Notes: generated from the letters alone by a model not told the origin. DNA of 64,000 nt from Clostridium hydrogeniformans DSM 21757 (GCF_000686705.1 NZ_JMLJ01000003.1:62001-126000), one strand, 5' to 3'; counted from the stretch's first letter, positions 43,115 to 52,432 are shown. Numbers and translations: made by a program.

Positions 43115-45007
43115 TCACAGTTCTATATTGAACTTTTTAATTTTACTATATAAGGTATTTCGACTTATTCCTAATTTTTTTGAAGTCTTAGTTATATTCC
43201 CCTTATACACTCTAAGAGTCTTTATTATCGCAAGCTTTTCCATATCATTAAGAGATCCTATATAGCTTTCTAAATTGAGTTCTTGAATTTCTTCTTCATT
43301 TTTAATAGTTTTTACCTCTTCTTCAAACAAATCAAAAGATATATTCCCTTTAAGATTAACTAAATTTTCAATAGAATTTTCTAACTGTCTTATGTTTCCT
43401 GGCCATCTATAATTTATAAGTTTATCTAATAACTCTTTCTCTATGCTTGGTATAGATTTATTTAACTTAAATGCCTTTATTCTTAGAAAATAATTTATAA
43501 GAATAATAGGATCTCCCTTTCTCTCCCTAAGTGGTGGTAACCTTATTGGGATTACACTTATCCTATAATATAAATCTTCTCTAAACTTACCTATTTTTAT
43601 TTCTTCTTTTAGATTTCTATTGGTTGCAGCTATTACTCTAATATCCAAGGGTATTTCCCTATTACCTCCAAGCCTTGTAACCCTACTCTCTTGAAGGACT
43701 CTAAGAAGTTTCACTTGCATATCCAGCGGCATATCCCCTATTTCATCTAAAAATAATGTACCACCATTAGCTGACTCAAATTTTCCTTTTTTTCCTCCTC
43801 TAAGTCCTCCTGTAAATGTCCCTTCCTCATAACCAAATAATTCACTTTCTATTATGCTCTCTGGTATAGCACCACAGTTTATTGCTATAAACTTATTATT
43901 TTTTCTATGACTATAATTGTGCATAGCTTGAGCTAAAACTTCTTTTCCTGTACCACTTTCCCCCTCTATAAGTACAGTTGATGGGCTGTTAGATATTATT
44001 CTGCAATTAGTTATAACATTTTCTATGGCAGCGCTATTTCCTATTATATCTTCAAAATTGTAAAAGGCTCCAGTTGTATTTTTTAAATTATTATTTTCTT
44101 CTTTTTTATCAGAAAGAATTAAAACCATCCCAATAACTTTATCTTTAATTCTTACAGGCTTAAATTTTAGTAATGTTTTATATTTACTATTATGTTCAAA
44201 TTTAATCTCCTTATTATAACTCTTATTTCCCTCTTTAAAGTATTCATATATACTTTTCCAATTAGGTACTAAGTATTCTATATTCTTATCAACAATTTCA
44301 TCCTTATCCTTATTAAATCTTTTAAGACCTAATTTATTTATATTTCTTACCTTTCCTTTAATATCTACAATTATTATTCCTTTATCTAGATTATCTATAA
44401 TGCTCTCCATATAGCTATAGGTTTCATTTAGTATTATATTTGTTTGCTGTTTATATAATTCATTTTCAATTGCCCTCACTCCAAAAATAATAAGCCCTAG
44501 AGTATGAGGATGCTTATTTTTATATTTTCCTGTTAAATTTAAGCTTCCTATTACCTCTCCCCTAGTATTATGTATAGGCGCAGCAGAACAGGTAAAATCC
44601 TGAAACATATTTATATAATGCTCCTTAGCTGTTATTTGAACCGCCTTATCCTCCTTTATAGCAGTGCCCATAGCATTAGTACCTATATTTTTTTCATTCA
44701 TATAAGCTCCCACTACAAAATTTATCTTTTGAAAGTCCTTAGTTATAGTATCATGTCCTTTAATATATAAGATACACCCTTCCTTATCTGTCAATACTAT
44801 TATAAAATCATCATCATTTAGAGCAGAATGTACCATATCTATATAATACTTTGATATTTCTATAAGTTTTTTATTGTGATGTAAAATTTCATTAACTTCT
44901 TCTCCATAAATTATCTTTTTAGAACAACTAATATTTCTTAAAACCCCATACCCCTCAGATCTTTCATGGGATTTTTTTATTAATATCTCTCTATTTTCCC
45001 CAACCAT
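43115..45007 (-). CDS. sigma-54-dependent activator, AcoR-like (GAF-PAS-AAA+-Fis)
   Basis: 630 residues. N-terminal GAF-type sensor (~60-190; FTCSAAPIHNTRGEVIGSLNLTG is typical of AcoR proteins), PAS (~205-310), AAA+ domain (~318-550) with Walker A GESGTGKE, Walker B GGTLFLDEIGD and arginine fingers in RVLQESRVTRLGG, and a Fis HTH at the end (GNITKTSKKLGISRNTLYSKIK). The sigma-54 contact loop reads EGTFTGG instead of GAFTGA. No receiver domain, so it senses a ligand directly. The adjacent alcohol dehydrogenase is the evident target. Confidence 0.92.
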   Translation of the reverse strand: MVGENREILIKKSHERSEGYGVLRNISCSKKIIYGEEVNEILHHNKKLIEISKYYIDMVHSALNDDDFIIVLTDKEGCILYIKGHDTITKDFQKINFVVGAYMNEKNIGTNAMGTAIKEDKAVQITAKEHYINMFQDFTCSAAPIHNTRGEVIGSLNLTGKYKNKHPHTLGLIIFGVRAIENELYKQQTNIILNETYSYMESIIDNLDKGIIIVDIKGKVRNINKLGLKRFNKDKDEIVDKNIEYLVPNWKSIYEYFKEGNKSYNKEIKFEHNSKYKTLLKFKPVRIKDKVIGMVLILSDKKEENNNLKNTTGAFYNFEDIIGNSAAIENVITNCRIISNSPSTVLIEGESGTGKEVLAQAMHNYSHRKNNKFIAINCGAIPESIIESELFGYEEGTFTGGLRGGKKGKFESANGGTLFLDEIGDMPLDMQVKLLRVLQESRVTRLGGNREIPLDIRVIAATNRNLKEEIKIGKFREDLYYRISVIPIRLPPLRERKGDPIILINYFLRIKAFKLNKSIPSIEKELLDKLINYRWPGNIRQLENSIENLVNLKGNISFDLFEEEVKTIKNEEEIQELNLESYIGSLNDMEKLAIIKTLRVYKGNITKTSKKLGISRNTLYSKIKKFNIEL

Positions 45008-45113
45008 ATAATAACCACCTTACTTAAAAATATAAGTCTTTAAACTTAATAGTACTATATAATTTTCTACAATTTAAATTAACTATCCTCTTTATCCATA
45101 TATATTTCATAAT

Positions 45114-45152
45114 ATAAAAAACAAGGAACAGTTAATTATAAACCATTCCTTG
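45114..45152 (-). terminator. terminator of the PTS/transketolase operon
   Basis: CAAGGAA (45122-45128) pairs with TTCCTTG (45146-45152), with inner partial pairing; the minus strand continues T6. 23 bp beyond the transaldolase stop. Confidence 0.82.
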
Positions 45153-45174
45153 CCCATAGATTTCTTATACTAAA

Positions 45175-45819
45175 CTATTTTATAGCACCTTCCCAATCTT
45201 TTAAGAACTTTTCTATTCCTATATCCGTTAAAGGATGCTTAGTCATCTCTCTTATTACCTTATATGGAACTGTAGCTATATGTGCTCCTATTCTAGCTGC
45301 TCTAGTTACATGAATAGGATTTCTTATACTAGCTGCTATTATCTCTGTTTCTATACCATGTACATCAAAAATATCTACTATCTCTTCTATTAAGTTCATT
45401 CCATCCATTCCAATATCATCAAGTCTTCCAAGGAATGGACTTACAAAAGTAGCCCCTGCTCTTGCTGCAAGTAATGCTTGAGCTGCTGAGAATATTAGTG
45501 TTACATTAGTCTTTATTCCTTTAGATGATAATATCTTTGTAGTCTTTAATCCTTCTTCTGTCATTGGAAGCTTTATAACTATGTTTTCATGTATTTTCAC
45601 AAGTTCTAAGGCTTCCTCTACCATTTCTTCTGATTTAAGACTTATAACCTCTGCACTTATTGGTCCATCTACTATGGATGTTATTTCTTTTATAACTTCC
45701 TTAAAATCTCTTCCTGACTTTGCTATTAATGAAGGATTTGTAGTTACTCCACAAATAACTCCCATATGATTTGCATTTATAATTTCCTCTGTTATAGCTG
45801 TATCTATAAATAATTTCAT
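45175..45819 (-). CDS. transaldolase / fructose-6-phosphate aldolase family
   Basis: 214 residues, the short TalC/FSA-type. The Schiff-base lysine is K83 in [12 protein letters not shown]; the N-terminus is [13 protein letters not shown], and C-terminal [23 protein letters not shown] is typical. By family it either transfers dihydroxyacetone between sugar phosphates (transaldolase) or splits fructose 6-phosphate. Short Firmicute enzymes of this kind are usually transaldolases. It is last in an operon with transketolase and a PTS, which favours transaldolase. AGGAAGGTG precedes ATG 45819. Confidence 0.88.
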   Translation of the reverse strand: MKLFIDTAITEEIINANHMGVICGVTTNPSLIAKSGRDFKEVIKEITSIVDGPISAEVISLKSEEMVEEALELVKIHENIVIKLPMTEEGLKTTKILSSKGIKTNVTLIFSAAQALLAARAGATFVSPFLGRLDDIGMDGMNLIEEIVDIFDVHGIETEIIAASIRNPIHVTRAARIGAHIATVPYKVIREMTKHPLTDIGIEKFLKDWEGAIK

Positions 45820-45868
45820 AAAATCACCTTCCTAAGATTATGTCTTTTAACTCTTTTAATCTTCTAAA

Positions 45869-47128
45869 CTAGCTTATTAATGCTAATAATTTTCCAAGTA
45901 TTATTCCTATAACTCCAAAGTCTGCATCACTAAAGGTAGATCCTGCATAACCTAAGTTTCCTAAAGTAGGTAAAAGTAATACTGGTAAGAAAGTTATTAA
46001 TAATCCTTGAGCAAATGCTCCTATTATAGCTCCCCTTCTTCCTCCAGTAGCATTACCGAATACTCCAGCGGTAGCTCCACAGAAGAAATGAGGTACTACT
46101 CCTGGTAATATTACTGTAGCATCTAATGCTATTAAGATAAACATTCCAACTATTCCACCAACAAAACTTGATAAGAATCCTATAAGTACTGCATTTGGTG
46201 CATAAGGGAATACAACTGGGCAATCTAAAGCTGGTTTTCCATTTGGTACAAGCTTCATAGCTATTCCTCTGAAAGCTGGTACTATTTCTGCTAATATTAA
46301 TCTAACACCTGCAAGGATTACATAAACTCCTCCAGCAAAGGTTATAGCTTGTACTAGGGAGAATACTATAAAGTTTTGTCCCCCACTTAGCTTAGATTCA
46401 ACAAAAGTTGGACCTGCTGCTAAAGCTACTATTATATAAAGAATTGACATAGTTAAACTTATTGCTACAGATGTATCTCTTAAGAATGTTAATCCTTGAG
46501 GGAAATTTATTTCTTCAGTAGACTTTGATCCTTTTCCAACTAACTTACCAACTCCAGCAGATAATATATATCCAAAAGTTCCAAAGTGTGCAAAGGCTAC
46601 ATCATCTACTCCTGTTATTTTTTTCATTGTAGGTTGAGCAAGAGCTGGCATTATAGCCATTATAAGTCCTAATACTATAGATCCTATGATAACAAGTGGT
46701 AATCCTTTAACTCCTCCTGCAATTAATATAGCTGCTACCATACAAGCCATATATAATGTATGGTGTCCTGTTAAGAATATATATTTTAATTTTGTAAATC
46801 TTGCTATTAATATATTAGCTATCATACCAAAAGCCATTATAAGTGCGGTCTGTGTTCCATATTCTTTTAAAGCTAAAGCAACTATAGCTTCATTGTTTGG
46901 CACAACTCCTTGTATTCCAAATCCTTGTTCAAACATAGTTCCAAAGTGTCCAAGAGCTCCAACTACTATGGATGCTCCCCCACCTAATATTAGGAATCCC
47001 ATTATAGTTTTAATGGTTCCTGTTATTGTTTCTGAGGCTGACTTCTTTTGAAGTACAAGCCCAATTAATGCTACTAATCCAACTAAAACAGCTGGTACGC
47101 TAAGTATATCTAATAAGAACTTTAACAT
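45869..47128 (-). CDS. ulaA: PTS ascorbate-type transporter, IIC subunit
   Basis: 419 residues, about 10-11 membrane helices, very glycine-rich. Matches the UlaA/SgaT family (FLLDILSVPAVLVGLVALIGL at the start; LGGGASIVVGALGHFGTMFE; FCGATAGVFGNATGGRRGA). It imports and, with IIB, phosphorylates its sugar. Family members serve L-ascorbate but also other substrates, and here transketolase and transaldolase are the partners rather than ascorbate lactonase, so I do not infer ascorbate. Gene symbol marks homology only. Confidence 0.85.
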   Translation of the reverse strand: MLKFLLDILSVPAVLVGLVALIGLVLQKKSASETITGTIKTIMGFLILGGGASIVVGALGHFGTMFEQGFGIQGVVPNNEAIVALALKEYGTQTALIMAFGMIANILIARFTKLKYIFLTGHHTLYMACMVAAILIAGGVKGLPLVIIGSIVLGLIMAIMPALAQPTMKKITGVDDVAFAHFGTFGYILSAGVGKLVGKGSKSTEEINFPQGLTFLRDTSVAISLTMSILYIIVALAAGPTFVESKLSGGQNFIVFSLVQAITFAGGVYVILAGVRLILAEIVPAFRGIAMKLVPNGKPALDCPVVFPYAPNAVLIGFLSSFVGGIVGMFILIALDATVILPGVVPHFFCGATAGVFGNATGGRRGAIIGAFAQGLLITFLPVLLLPTLGNLGYAGSTFSDADFGVIGIILGKLLALIS

Positions 47129-47151
47129 GCTCTATCTTCCTTCCTATAAAT

Positions 47152-47439
47152 TTATTTTATTTTTCCCATGTTAGTTAGAGTTTCTTGAAGCTTTGTTTTA
47201 AGCTCATTTATATCTATCATATTGTTTAAAGAAATAACTTCTCCACCAAGTCCTGTTAATTGTACTGCTATATCTCTAGTCCCTACATATATATCTGAAG
47301 GCATTCCCTTTGCTGATGATAAATCTGAATGGTTAACTTCTACTCCTGTAACATTTAACTCATTTAATACCTTCTTTATATTCATCTCAATCATAAAACT
47401 ACTTCCAAGTCCACTTCCACAACATACTAATATTTTCAT
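47152..47439 (-). CDS. ulaB: PTS ascorbate-type IIB subunit
   Basis: 95 residues, a single IIB domain. The phospho-cysteine is most likely C7 in VCCGSGLGSS, aligned with the CGNGQGSS type. Accepts phosphate from IIA and passes it to the sugar bound by IIC. ATG 47439 behind AAGGAGG, 23 bp before the IIC gene. Confidence 0.88.
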   Translation of the reverse strand: MKILVCCGSGLGSSFMIEMNIKKVLNELNVTGVEVNHSDLSSAKGMPSDIYVGTRDIAVQLTGLGGEVISLNNMIDINELKTKLQETLTNMGKIK

Positions 47440-47493
47440 AATATATTCCTCCTTAAATTTCTTTCTATTTTTATTTTTTACTTATATTTAAAA

Positions 47494-47943
47494 TTACTTA
47501 CTATATTTGCTTATTATTTCTAAAACTTCTTCTTTGTTATTTGCTTTAATAACCCTATTTAAATCTTCATTATTCATAAAAAGCTCCATAAGATTTGCTA
47601 AAGCTCCCATATGCCCCGTACTATCAGTAGCAGCTAAAGTAATCACTAAGCTCACTGGATCATTAAGCTCACTTCCAAATTCTATAGGATTCTCTAATGT
47701 TACTAAACTCATAGAAGTTTCTAAAACACCATCCTCTGGCCTTGCATGGGATAAAACTATTCCTGGAGCTATTACCATATAAGGACCTAGTTCTTTAAAG
47801 TTTCTAAATATAGCATCCTCATAATCCTTTTTCACTCTTCCTTCATTAATTAAAATATTTACTCCTAAAGTTATAGCCTCCCTCCAATCTTCACATCTTT
47901 CTTTTACCTTTATAACCTCTGAAGTTATTAACTTATCTAACAT
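47494..47943 (-). CDS. PTS mannitol/fructose-type IIA subunit
   Basis: 149 residues, IIA fold of the fructose/mannitol class with active H66 in GIVLSHARPEDG. It is clearly related to the IIA domain at the end of the regulator at 50071-52206: both share KERCEDWREAI/KANCKDWREAI, LGPYMVIAP and NELNDPV. The regulator's domain has LAHGKLD at the matching His. Thus an enzyme-type and a sensor-type IIA coexist in one operon. Confidence 0.88.
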   Translation of the reverse strand: MLDKLITSEVIKVKERCEDWREAITLGVNILINEGRVKKDYEDAIFRNFKELGPYMVIAPGIVLSHARPEDGVLETSMSLVTLENPIEFGSELNDPVSLVITLAATDSTGHMGALANLMELFMNNEDLNRVIKANNKEEVLEIISKYSK

Positions 47944-48106
47944 CTTAAGTCCTCTCTCTTTGTTTTGGTTTTATTTATTATTTGTTTTTCTCTATGATAT
48001 TATTATATAAAATTATTTTTTCTCTTTGAATATGTTTTCACTCCCTTCTACTTCTAAGTGAATTTGAAAAATTGAACTTTTTAAATATGATATTAAATAA
48101 GGAAAA

Positions 48107-48143
48107 ATGGGTTTGCATTAGCATTAAGCTTCTACAAACCCAT
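48107..48143 (-). repeat. twin hairpin, copy A (before the IIA gene)
   Basis: ATGGGTTTG (48107-48115) pairs with CAAACCCAT (48135-48143) around a 19-base loop. On the minus strand it is followed by TTTTTCCTTATTT, so it could terminate or attenuate. The 33-base core differs from copy B by one base. Confidence 0.8.
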
Positions 48144-48227
48144 ATATCCATAAGAATTAATTGGCTTTTTCAATCTAGATCCCTTAGATTTATAAGATTA
48201 TATCCTTGTATTATAGCTCTTAATGAA

Positions 48228-48266
48228 AGTGGGTTTGCATCAGCATTAAGCTTCTACAAACCCACT
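48228..48266 (-). repeat. twin hairpin, copy B (after the transketolase genes)
   Basis: AGTGGGTTTG (48228-48237) pairs with CAAACCCACT (48257-48266) around a 19-base loop nearly identical to copy A, including its AGCATTAAGCTTCTA. It starts 25 bp beyond the transketolase stop and lacks a T-run. The 84 bp between the copies hold no open frame. Together they fill the 347-bp gap between the transketolase and PTS genes. Confidence 0.8.
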
Positions 48267-48290
48267 TATTAATAGTCTATACTATTACCT

Positions 48291-49220
48291 TTATTTTTTC
48301 ATTTTTATTACTTCTTTAGATTTTTCTACTATAGTTTCATATGTCATATTAAACTTATCCATTAGGAAATCTAGCTTTCCTACCTCTCCAAAGTGATCTC
48401 TTATTCCTACTGCCTTAACAGGTGTAGGAAGCTCATCACAAAGTACCTCTGAAACAGCACTATATAATCCACCTATAATATTATGATTTTCACAAGTTAC
48501 CACAGCTCCTGTTTTCTTAGCTGACTTTATTATAGATTCCCTATCTATCGGCTTTATTGTGTGGATATTTATAACTTCTGCCTCTATCCCTTCTTCTTTA
48601 AGCTTCTCTGAGGCTTTTAAAGCTTCTGATACCATAAGTCCTGTAGCAAATATTGTTACATCCTTCCCTTCTTTTAAGGTATCAGCCTTATATAAATTAA
48701 ACTTATAATCATCCTCAAATACCTTAGGTGCATCCTTTCTTACCATTCTAAGATAAACTACACCCTCATGATTAGCTAAAGTCTTAATAGCTTGTTCTAA
48801 CTGTACTTCATCTACTACTTCAACTATAGTTACATCAGGAATACTTCTTAGAACTCCTATGTCCTCAGTACTCATATGAGTTCCTCCATTAAGTTGAGAG
48901 GAAACCCCTGCATCTGTTCCTATTATCTTTACATTTTGTTTTGCATAAGACATAGATATAGCTATTTGGTCACATATTCTTCTTGTAGCAAAGGCAGTAA
49001 AGGTACATATAAAAGGCTTCATACCATAGGCACTCATTCCTGCTGCCATACTAGCCATATTTTGCTCACTTATTCCCACGTCTAAAGCCCTATCTTTAAA
49101 TTTATCTCTAAGAGCTAAGGTACCATTAGCACTTGCTAAGTCTGCATCCATAACTATAACTCTTTCATCTTCCTTAAGTAAATTTTCTAATTCTTTACAT
49201 AAAACCTGTCTCATTTCCAT
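48291..49220 (-). CDS. transketolase, C-terminal subunit
   Basis: 309 residues covering the pyrimidine-binding and C-terminal domains of transketolase: VMDADLASANG, the catalytic-Glu motif in VGISEQNMASMAAGMS, and a final swivelling domain. Split transketolase is common in clostridia and archaea. GGAGGTG precedes ATG 49220, 14 bp after the N-terminal subunit. Moves two-carbon units from ketose to aldose phosphates with ThDP. Confidence 0.93.
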   Translation of the reverse strand: MEMRQVLCKELENLLKEDERVIVMDADLASANGTLALRDKFKDRALDVGISEQNMASMAAGMSAYGMKPFICTFTAFATRRICDQIAISMSYAKQNVKIIGTDAGVSSQLNGGTHMSTEDIGVLRSIPDVTIVEVVDEVQLEQAIKTLANHEGVVYLRMVRKDAPKVFEDDYKFNLYKADTLKEGKDVTIFATGLMVSEALKASEKLKEEGIEAEVINIHTIKPIDRESIIKSAKKTGAVVTCENHNIIGGLYSAVSEVLCDELPTPVKAVGIRDHFGEVGKLDFLMDKFNMTYETIVEKSKEVIKMKK

Positions 49221-49233
49221 AACTAAACACCTC

Positions 49234-50052
49234 CTACTTTAGTTCTTCAAGAGCTTTTTCGATTTGTTCCTTTGTAAGACTCATACTATGATTCTTAAAT
49301 CCCATTTCTTCTATAAAGGATACACCTTTACCCTTTATGGTATGAAGCACTATCATAGTAGGCTTATGCTGCATTTTTGCAGCTTCTATAGCACTATCTA
49401 TTTCCTCTAAGGAGTGTCCATTTACATTTATAACATTCCATCCAAAGGATTCCCATTTTTTATCCATAGGTGACATTTCTATTATTTCAGTTAAAGGTCC
49501 ATCTAATTGCAGCTTATTAAAATCTACAAAAGCAATTAAATTATTAAGTTTAAAGCTTGATGCAGCAAGGGCTGATTCCCAAACCTGACCTTCTTGACAT
49601 TCTCCATCCCCTACCATTGCATATATATAAGCTCCATCTTTTCTTATGTTAGAAGCCATAGCCATACCAACAGCACAAGATATCCCCTGACCTAAAGATC
49701 CTGTAGTCATATCTATTCCATTTGTTTTATTCATATCACAATGACTTGGAAGTTTAGTATTAGGCTGATTTAAGGTATATAGATCTTCTTCTTTTATATA
49801 TCCTTTTTCAGCAAGGACTGCATAAAGTCCTGGCCCACCATGTCCTTTAGATAATACAAATCTGTCTCTTCCCTCCATTTTAGGATTCTTAACATCTATG
49901 TTCATAACTTTATTATATAAAAGTACTAAAGCTTCCACCTCTGAAAGACTTCCTCCCACGTGCCCTGTTCCTAAATGACCTATTTCCTTAATTATTAATC
50001 TACGCACTCTGCGGCACTTTTCTTCTAGTAAACTCAATTCTTCTTTTTTCAT
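49234..50052 (-). CDS. transketolase, N-terminal subunit
   Basis: 272 residues carrying the ThDP pyrophosphate domain: LSKGHGGPGLYAVLAEKGY and the metal-ThDP motif GDGECQEGQVWESALAA, then VDFNKLQLDG. Works as a complex with the product of 48291-49220. Second gene of the operon, 19 bp after the regulator. Confidence 0.93.
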   Translation of the reverse strand: MKKEELSLLEEKCRRVRRLIIKEIGHLGTGHVGGSLSEVEALVLLYNKVMNIDVKNPKMEGRDRFVLSKGHGGPGLYAVLAEKGYIKEEDLYTLNQPNTKLPSHCDMNKTNGIDMTTGSLGQGISCAVGMAMASNIRKDGAYIYAMVGDGECQEGQVWESALAASSFKLNNLIAFVDFNKLQLDGPLTEIIEMSPMDKKWESFGWNVINVNGHSLEEIDSAIEAAKMQHKPTMIVLHTIKGKGVSFIEEMGFKNHSMSLTKEQIEKALEELK

Positions 50053-50070
50053 TTAGTTCCCTCCTTAAAT

Positions 50071-52206
50071 CTACTTAGAGTATTTATTTATAAGCTCGAT
50101 AATCTCTTCCTTAGATGAAGAATTCATAACAGTATGCACATCCTCCTTATTGGTTATAAGTTCCATAAGGTTTGATAAAGCATTTAAATGTCTTTCATCA
50201 TCATCTGTAGCAAAGGTTATTATAAGTTTAACTGGATCATTAAGCTCATTATTAAACTTAACTGGATACTTTAAATTTAAAAGACTCATAGATGTTCCCT
50301 CTATTCCCTTATCTAACTTTCCATGAGCTAAACATATAGAAGGTGCTATTACCATATAAGGACCTATATTCTCTAAGTTTTTTATTATTTCCTTAGTGTA
50401 ATCCTCTCCTATAGATCCTTTTTCTATTAAAGGTTCACATCCTAAATGTATAGCTTCCCTCCAGTCCTTACAATTTGCCTTAAGTCTTATAGTATCCGAT
50501 TTTATAAAATCTTTTAGTACATATGTTTTTTCTTCTATTTTTGTGTATTCTTCTCTTCTTTTAAGTTCATACATAAGTTCATATTGTAGCTGCTCTCTAT
50601 CTCTTATATCACAATATTTATCAACTATATTCATAATTCTTTTTACAACGTATGTCTCTTCTGAATTAACTTTGGATTTATGGTTAACAGCTAAATACTT
50701 CTCTAAACTTTTATAATCCTTCTCTAATAAAAGAGGGCTTATTTTTATATATTCATCTTCTCTAAGATCTGGTATATCAACAGTAGTTATTATATAATCA
50801 TAAGAACTTTTATCTAAACTTAATATATTTCTGCTGGCTGTAGTTGAAACTATATCAACCTTAAACTTTTCACATATATATGAAGATATTATCTTAGCTG
50901 TTCCTATTCCTGTTCCACACACTAATACAATCCTTGCTTTTTTATTATGTTTTTGGTTGTAATTTCTCAAAGCTGCTGCGTAGTGAATTACGATATATGA
51001 TATTTCGTGATCATCTATAGTACTACCCACATAATCCTCTAAATGCTTAGCTACCATCTTTACCTTAGAAAATAAATCCCTATAGTTAAGCTTTATCTCA
51101 TCAAATAATGGATTTATAAGATTAGCTCCATACTTTATCCTATATAAACTTGGCCTTAAATGGAGAAGGAGATCATCTAAGAGTTTTTCTTTATCTTCAC
51201 CAAAGTCTAAAGTATAAATCTCCTCAATTTCCTCTGTCATTGCTTTTACTACTCCATATAGATCGTTAAGTTTATATTGATCATCTTTGTAAATTTCATT
51301 ATCTCTTAAAACTTTTGCTCCAAGAAGATGTATAACTATATAGCTTCTTTCAACCTCTGGAACCTTTATACCATAATGTTTTTCTATTCTTTTAATTAAA
51401 TTTCCTGAAACCTCATATTCCTTTGTATTTTTTACTACCTCATTGTTGATATCTGGTAGATGTATTTCTTTATCTAATTGAATTCTTTTTATCATTATGG
51501 CAAGATGTGTTATAAGACCTCCATACGCTTCATCACTAAATTCCCTATTAAGCTCCACTTCTGCATGTCTTATTATATTATCTATAAAGTCTATATCTAT
51601 ATCTGAAAATAATATATCAAACTGAAGATTATTTATTTTGGATTGAATCATTCTTCTTGATATATAATTTACTAAAGCTTCTGAGGAAACTGTCTCTGAA
51701 GTTATTTCAATTAAAGCCTTCCTCTTTTTTATTTCCTCTCCTTCTATTAAAACTCCAACTTTGGGCTTTCTAGAAAGTTCTAAATCCTTACTTTCTAGCC
51801 ATATCTCTACTTCATCTAGTTCTTTTAAAACAGTATTTTTAGAAATACATAGTTTACTTTCAAATTCTCCTATTGTTATAGGCTTGCTACTTTGAAGAAG
51901 TTTTACAATTATAAACTTAATTCTTTCATCCTTTGAATAAACATATTTATAAGGGGTATAGTCTCCTACAAATTTATTGATAAAGTCCACTACTTTCTTA
52001 TTGTTAGGTAATTTTACCCCTTTACTGTGCTGCTTATCTAGGTATCCTAAGCCATTCTTCACTAAAAACTCTTCTATTTTATCCACCTTATATCTTATAG
52101 CTCTATCTGTAACCTTGTATTTCTCTGCAAGTTCTTGAATCCTTACATAATCATTTTTTTCTTTCATATATTTTAAAATATCAATACAATCTTTATTTAG
52201 CTCCAT
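50071..52206 (-). CDS. PRD-containing PTS-controlled transcription activator (MtlR/LicR type)
   Basis: 711 residues. Two N-terminal helix-turn-helix units (~8-65 and ~110-150), PRD1 (~190-295; ITHLAIMIKR, YIVIHLLGAK), PRD2 (~305-405; LLLHLRPSLYR, IVIHYAAALR), a IIB-like domain with Cys in VCGTGIGTAK, and a IIA-like domain to the C-terminus. It binds DNA, not RNA (no CAT domain). In this class HPr and IIA/IIB phosphorylation states report carbon supply and substrate flux. It is the first gene of the operon it probably controls. ATG 52206 behind AAGAGGA. Confidence 0.9.
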   Translation of the reverse strand: MELNKDCIDILKYMKEKNDYVRIQELAEKYKVTDRAIRYKVDKIEEFLVKNGLGYLDKQHSKGVKLPNNKKVVDFINKFVGDYTPYKYVYSKDERIKFIIVKLLQSSKPITIGEFESKLCISKNTVLKELDEVEIWLESKDLELSRKPKVGVLIEGEEIKKRKALIEITSETVSSEALVNYISRRMIQSKINNLQFDILFSDIDIDFIDNIIRHAEVELNREFSDEAYGGLITHLAIMIKRIQLDKEIHLPDINNEVVKNTKEYEVSGNLIKRIEKHYGIKVPEVERSYIVIHLLGAKVLRDNEIYKDDQYKLNDLYGVVKAMTEEIEEIYTLDFGEDKEKLLDDLLLHLRPSLYRIKYGANLINPLFDEIKLNYRDLFSKVKMVAKHLEDYVGSTIDDHEISYIVIHYAAALRNYNQKHNKKARIVLVCGTGIGTAKIISSYICEKFKVDIVSTTASRNILSLDKSSYDYIITTVDIPDLREDEYIKISPLLLEKDYKSLEKYLAVNHKSKVNSEETYVVKRIMNIVDKYCDIRDREQLQYELMYELKRREEYTKIEEKTYVLKDFIKSDTIRLKANCKDWREAIHLGCEPLIEKGSIGEDYTKEIIKNLENIGPYMVIAPSICLAHGKLDKGIEGTSMSLLNLKYPVKFNNELNDPVKLIITFATDDDERHLNALSNLMELITNKEDVHTVMNSSSKEEIIELINKYSK

Positions 52207-52391
52207 AGTATACCATCCTCTTTATGTTTATTATATTTCATTTGTTTTTTCCTAAAAAAGACCTAAAAGGTCCTTTATATTTCCGAATGATTATGAAAAA
52301 GTCAACTAAATACTTTTTATAACTTAACCAAAGGTCTACTTATGTATTCATCCCTATAAGTTACTTATATTTTCCTACTTCCCATTAAATA

Positions 52392-52432
52392 AGCCTATAT
52401 CTTTAATTACTATGTAATCTAAGATATAGGCT
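52392..52432 (-). terminator. terminator of the collagenase gene
   Basis: AGCCTATATCTT (52392-52403) pairs with AAGATATAGGCT (52421-52432), a perfect 12-bp stem; the following tract on the minus strand (TATTTAATGGG) is weak. 55 bp past the collagenase stop. Confidence 0.68.

Noticed and set aside
52258-52275. GACCT/AGGTC mini-hairpin with T-run in the leader of the PRD regulator
   Set aside because: It looks like a small attenuator, but the stem is only 5 bp and the regulator is a DNA-binding type without an RNA-binding domain.
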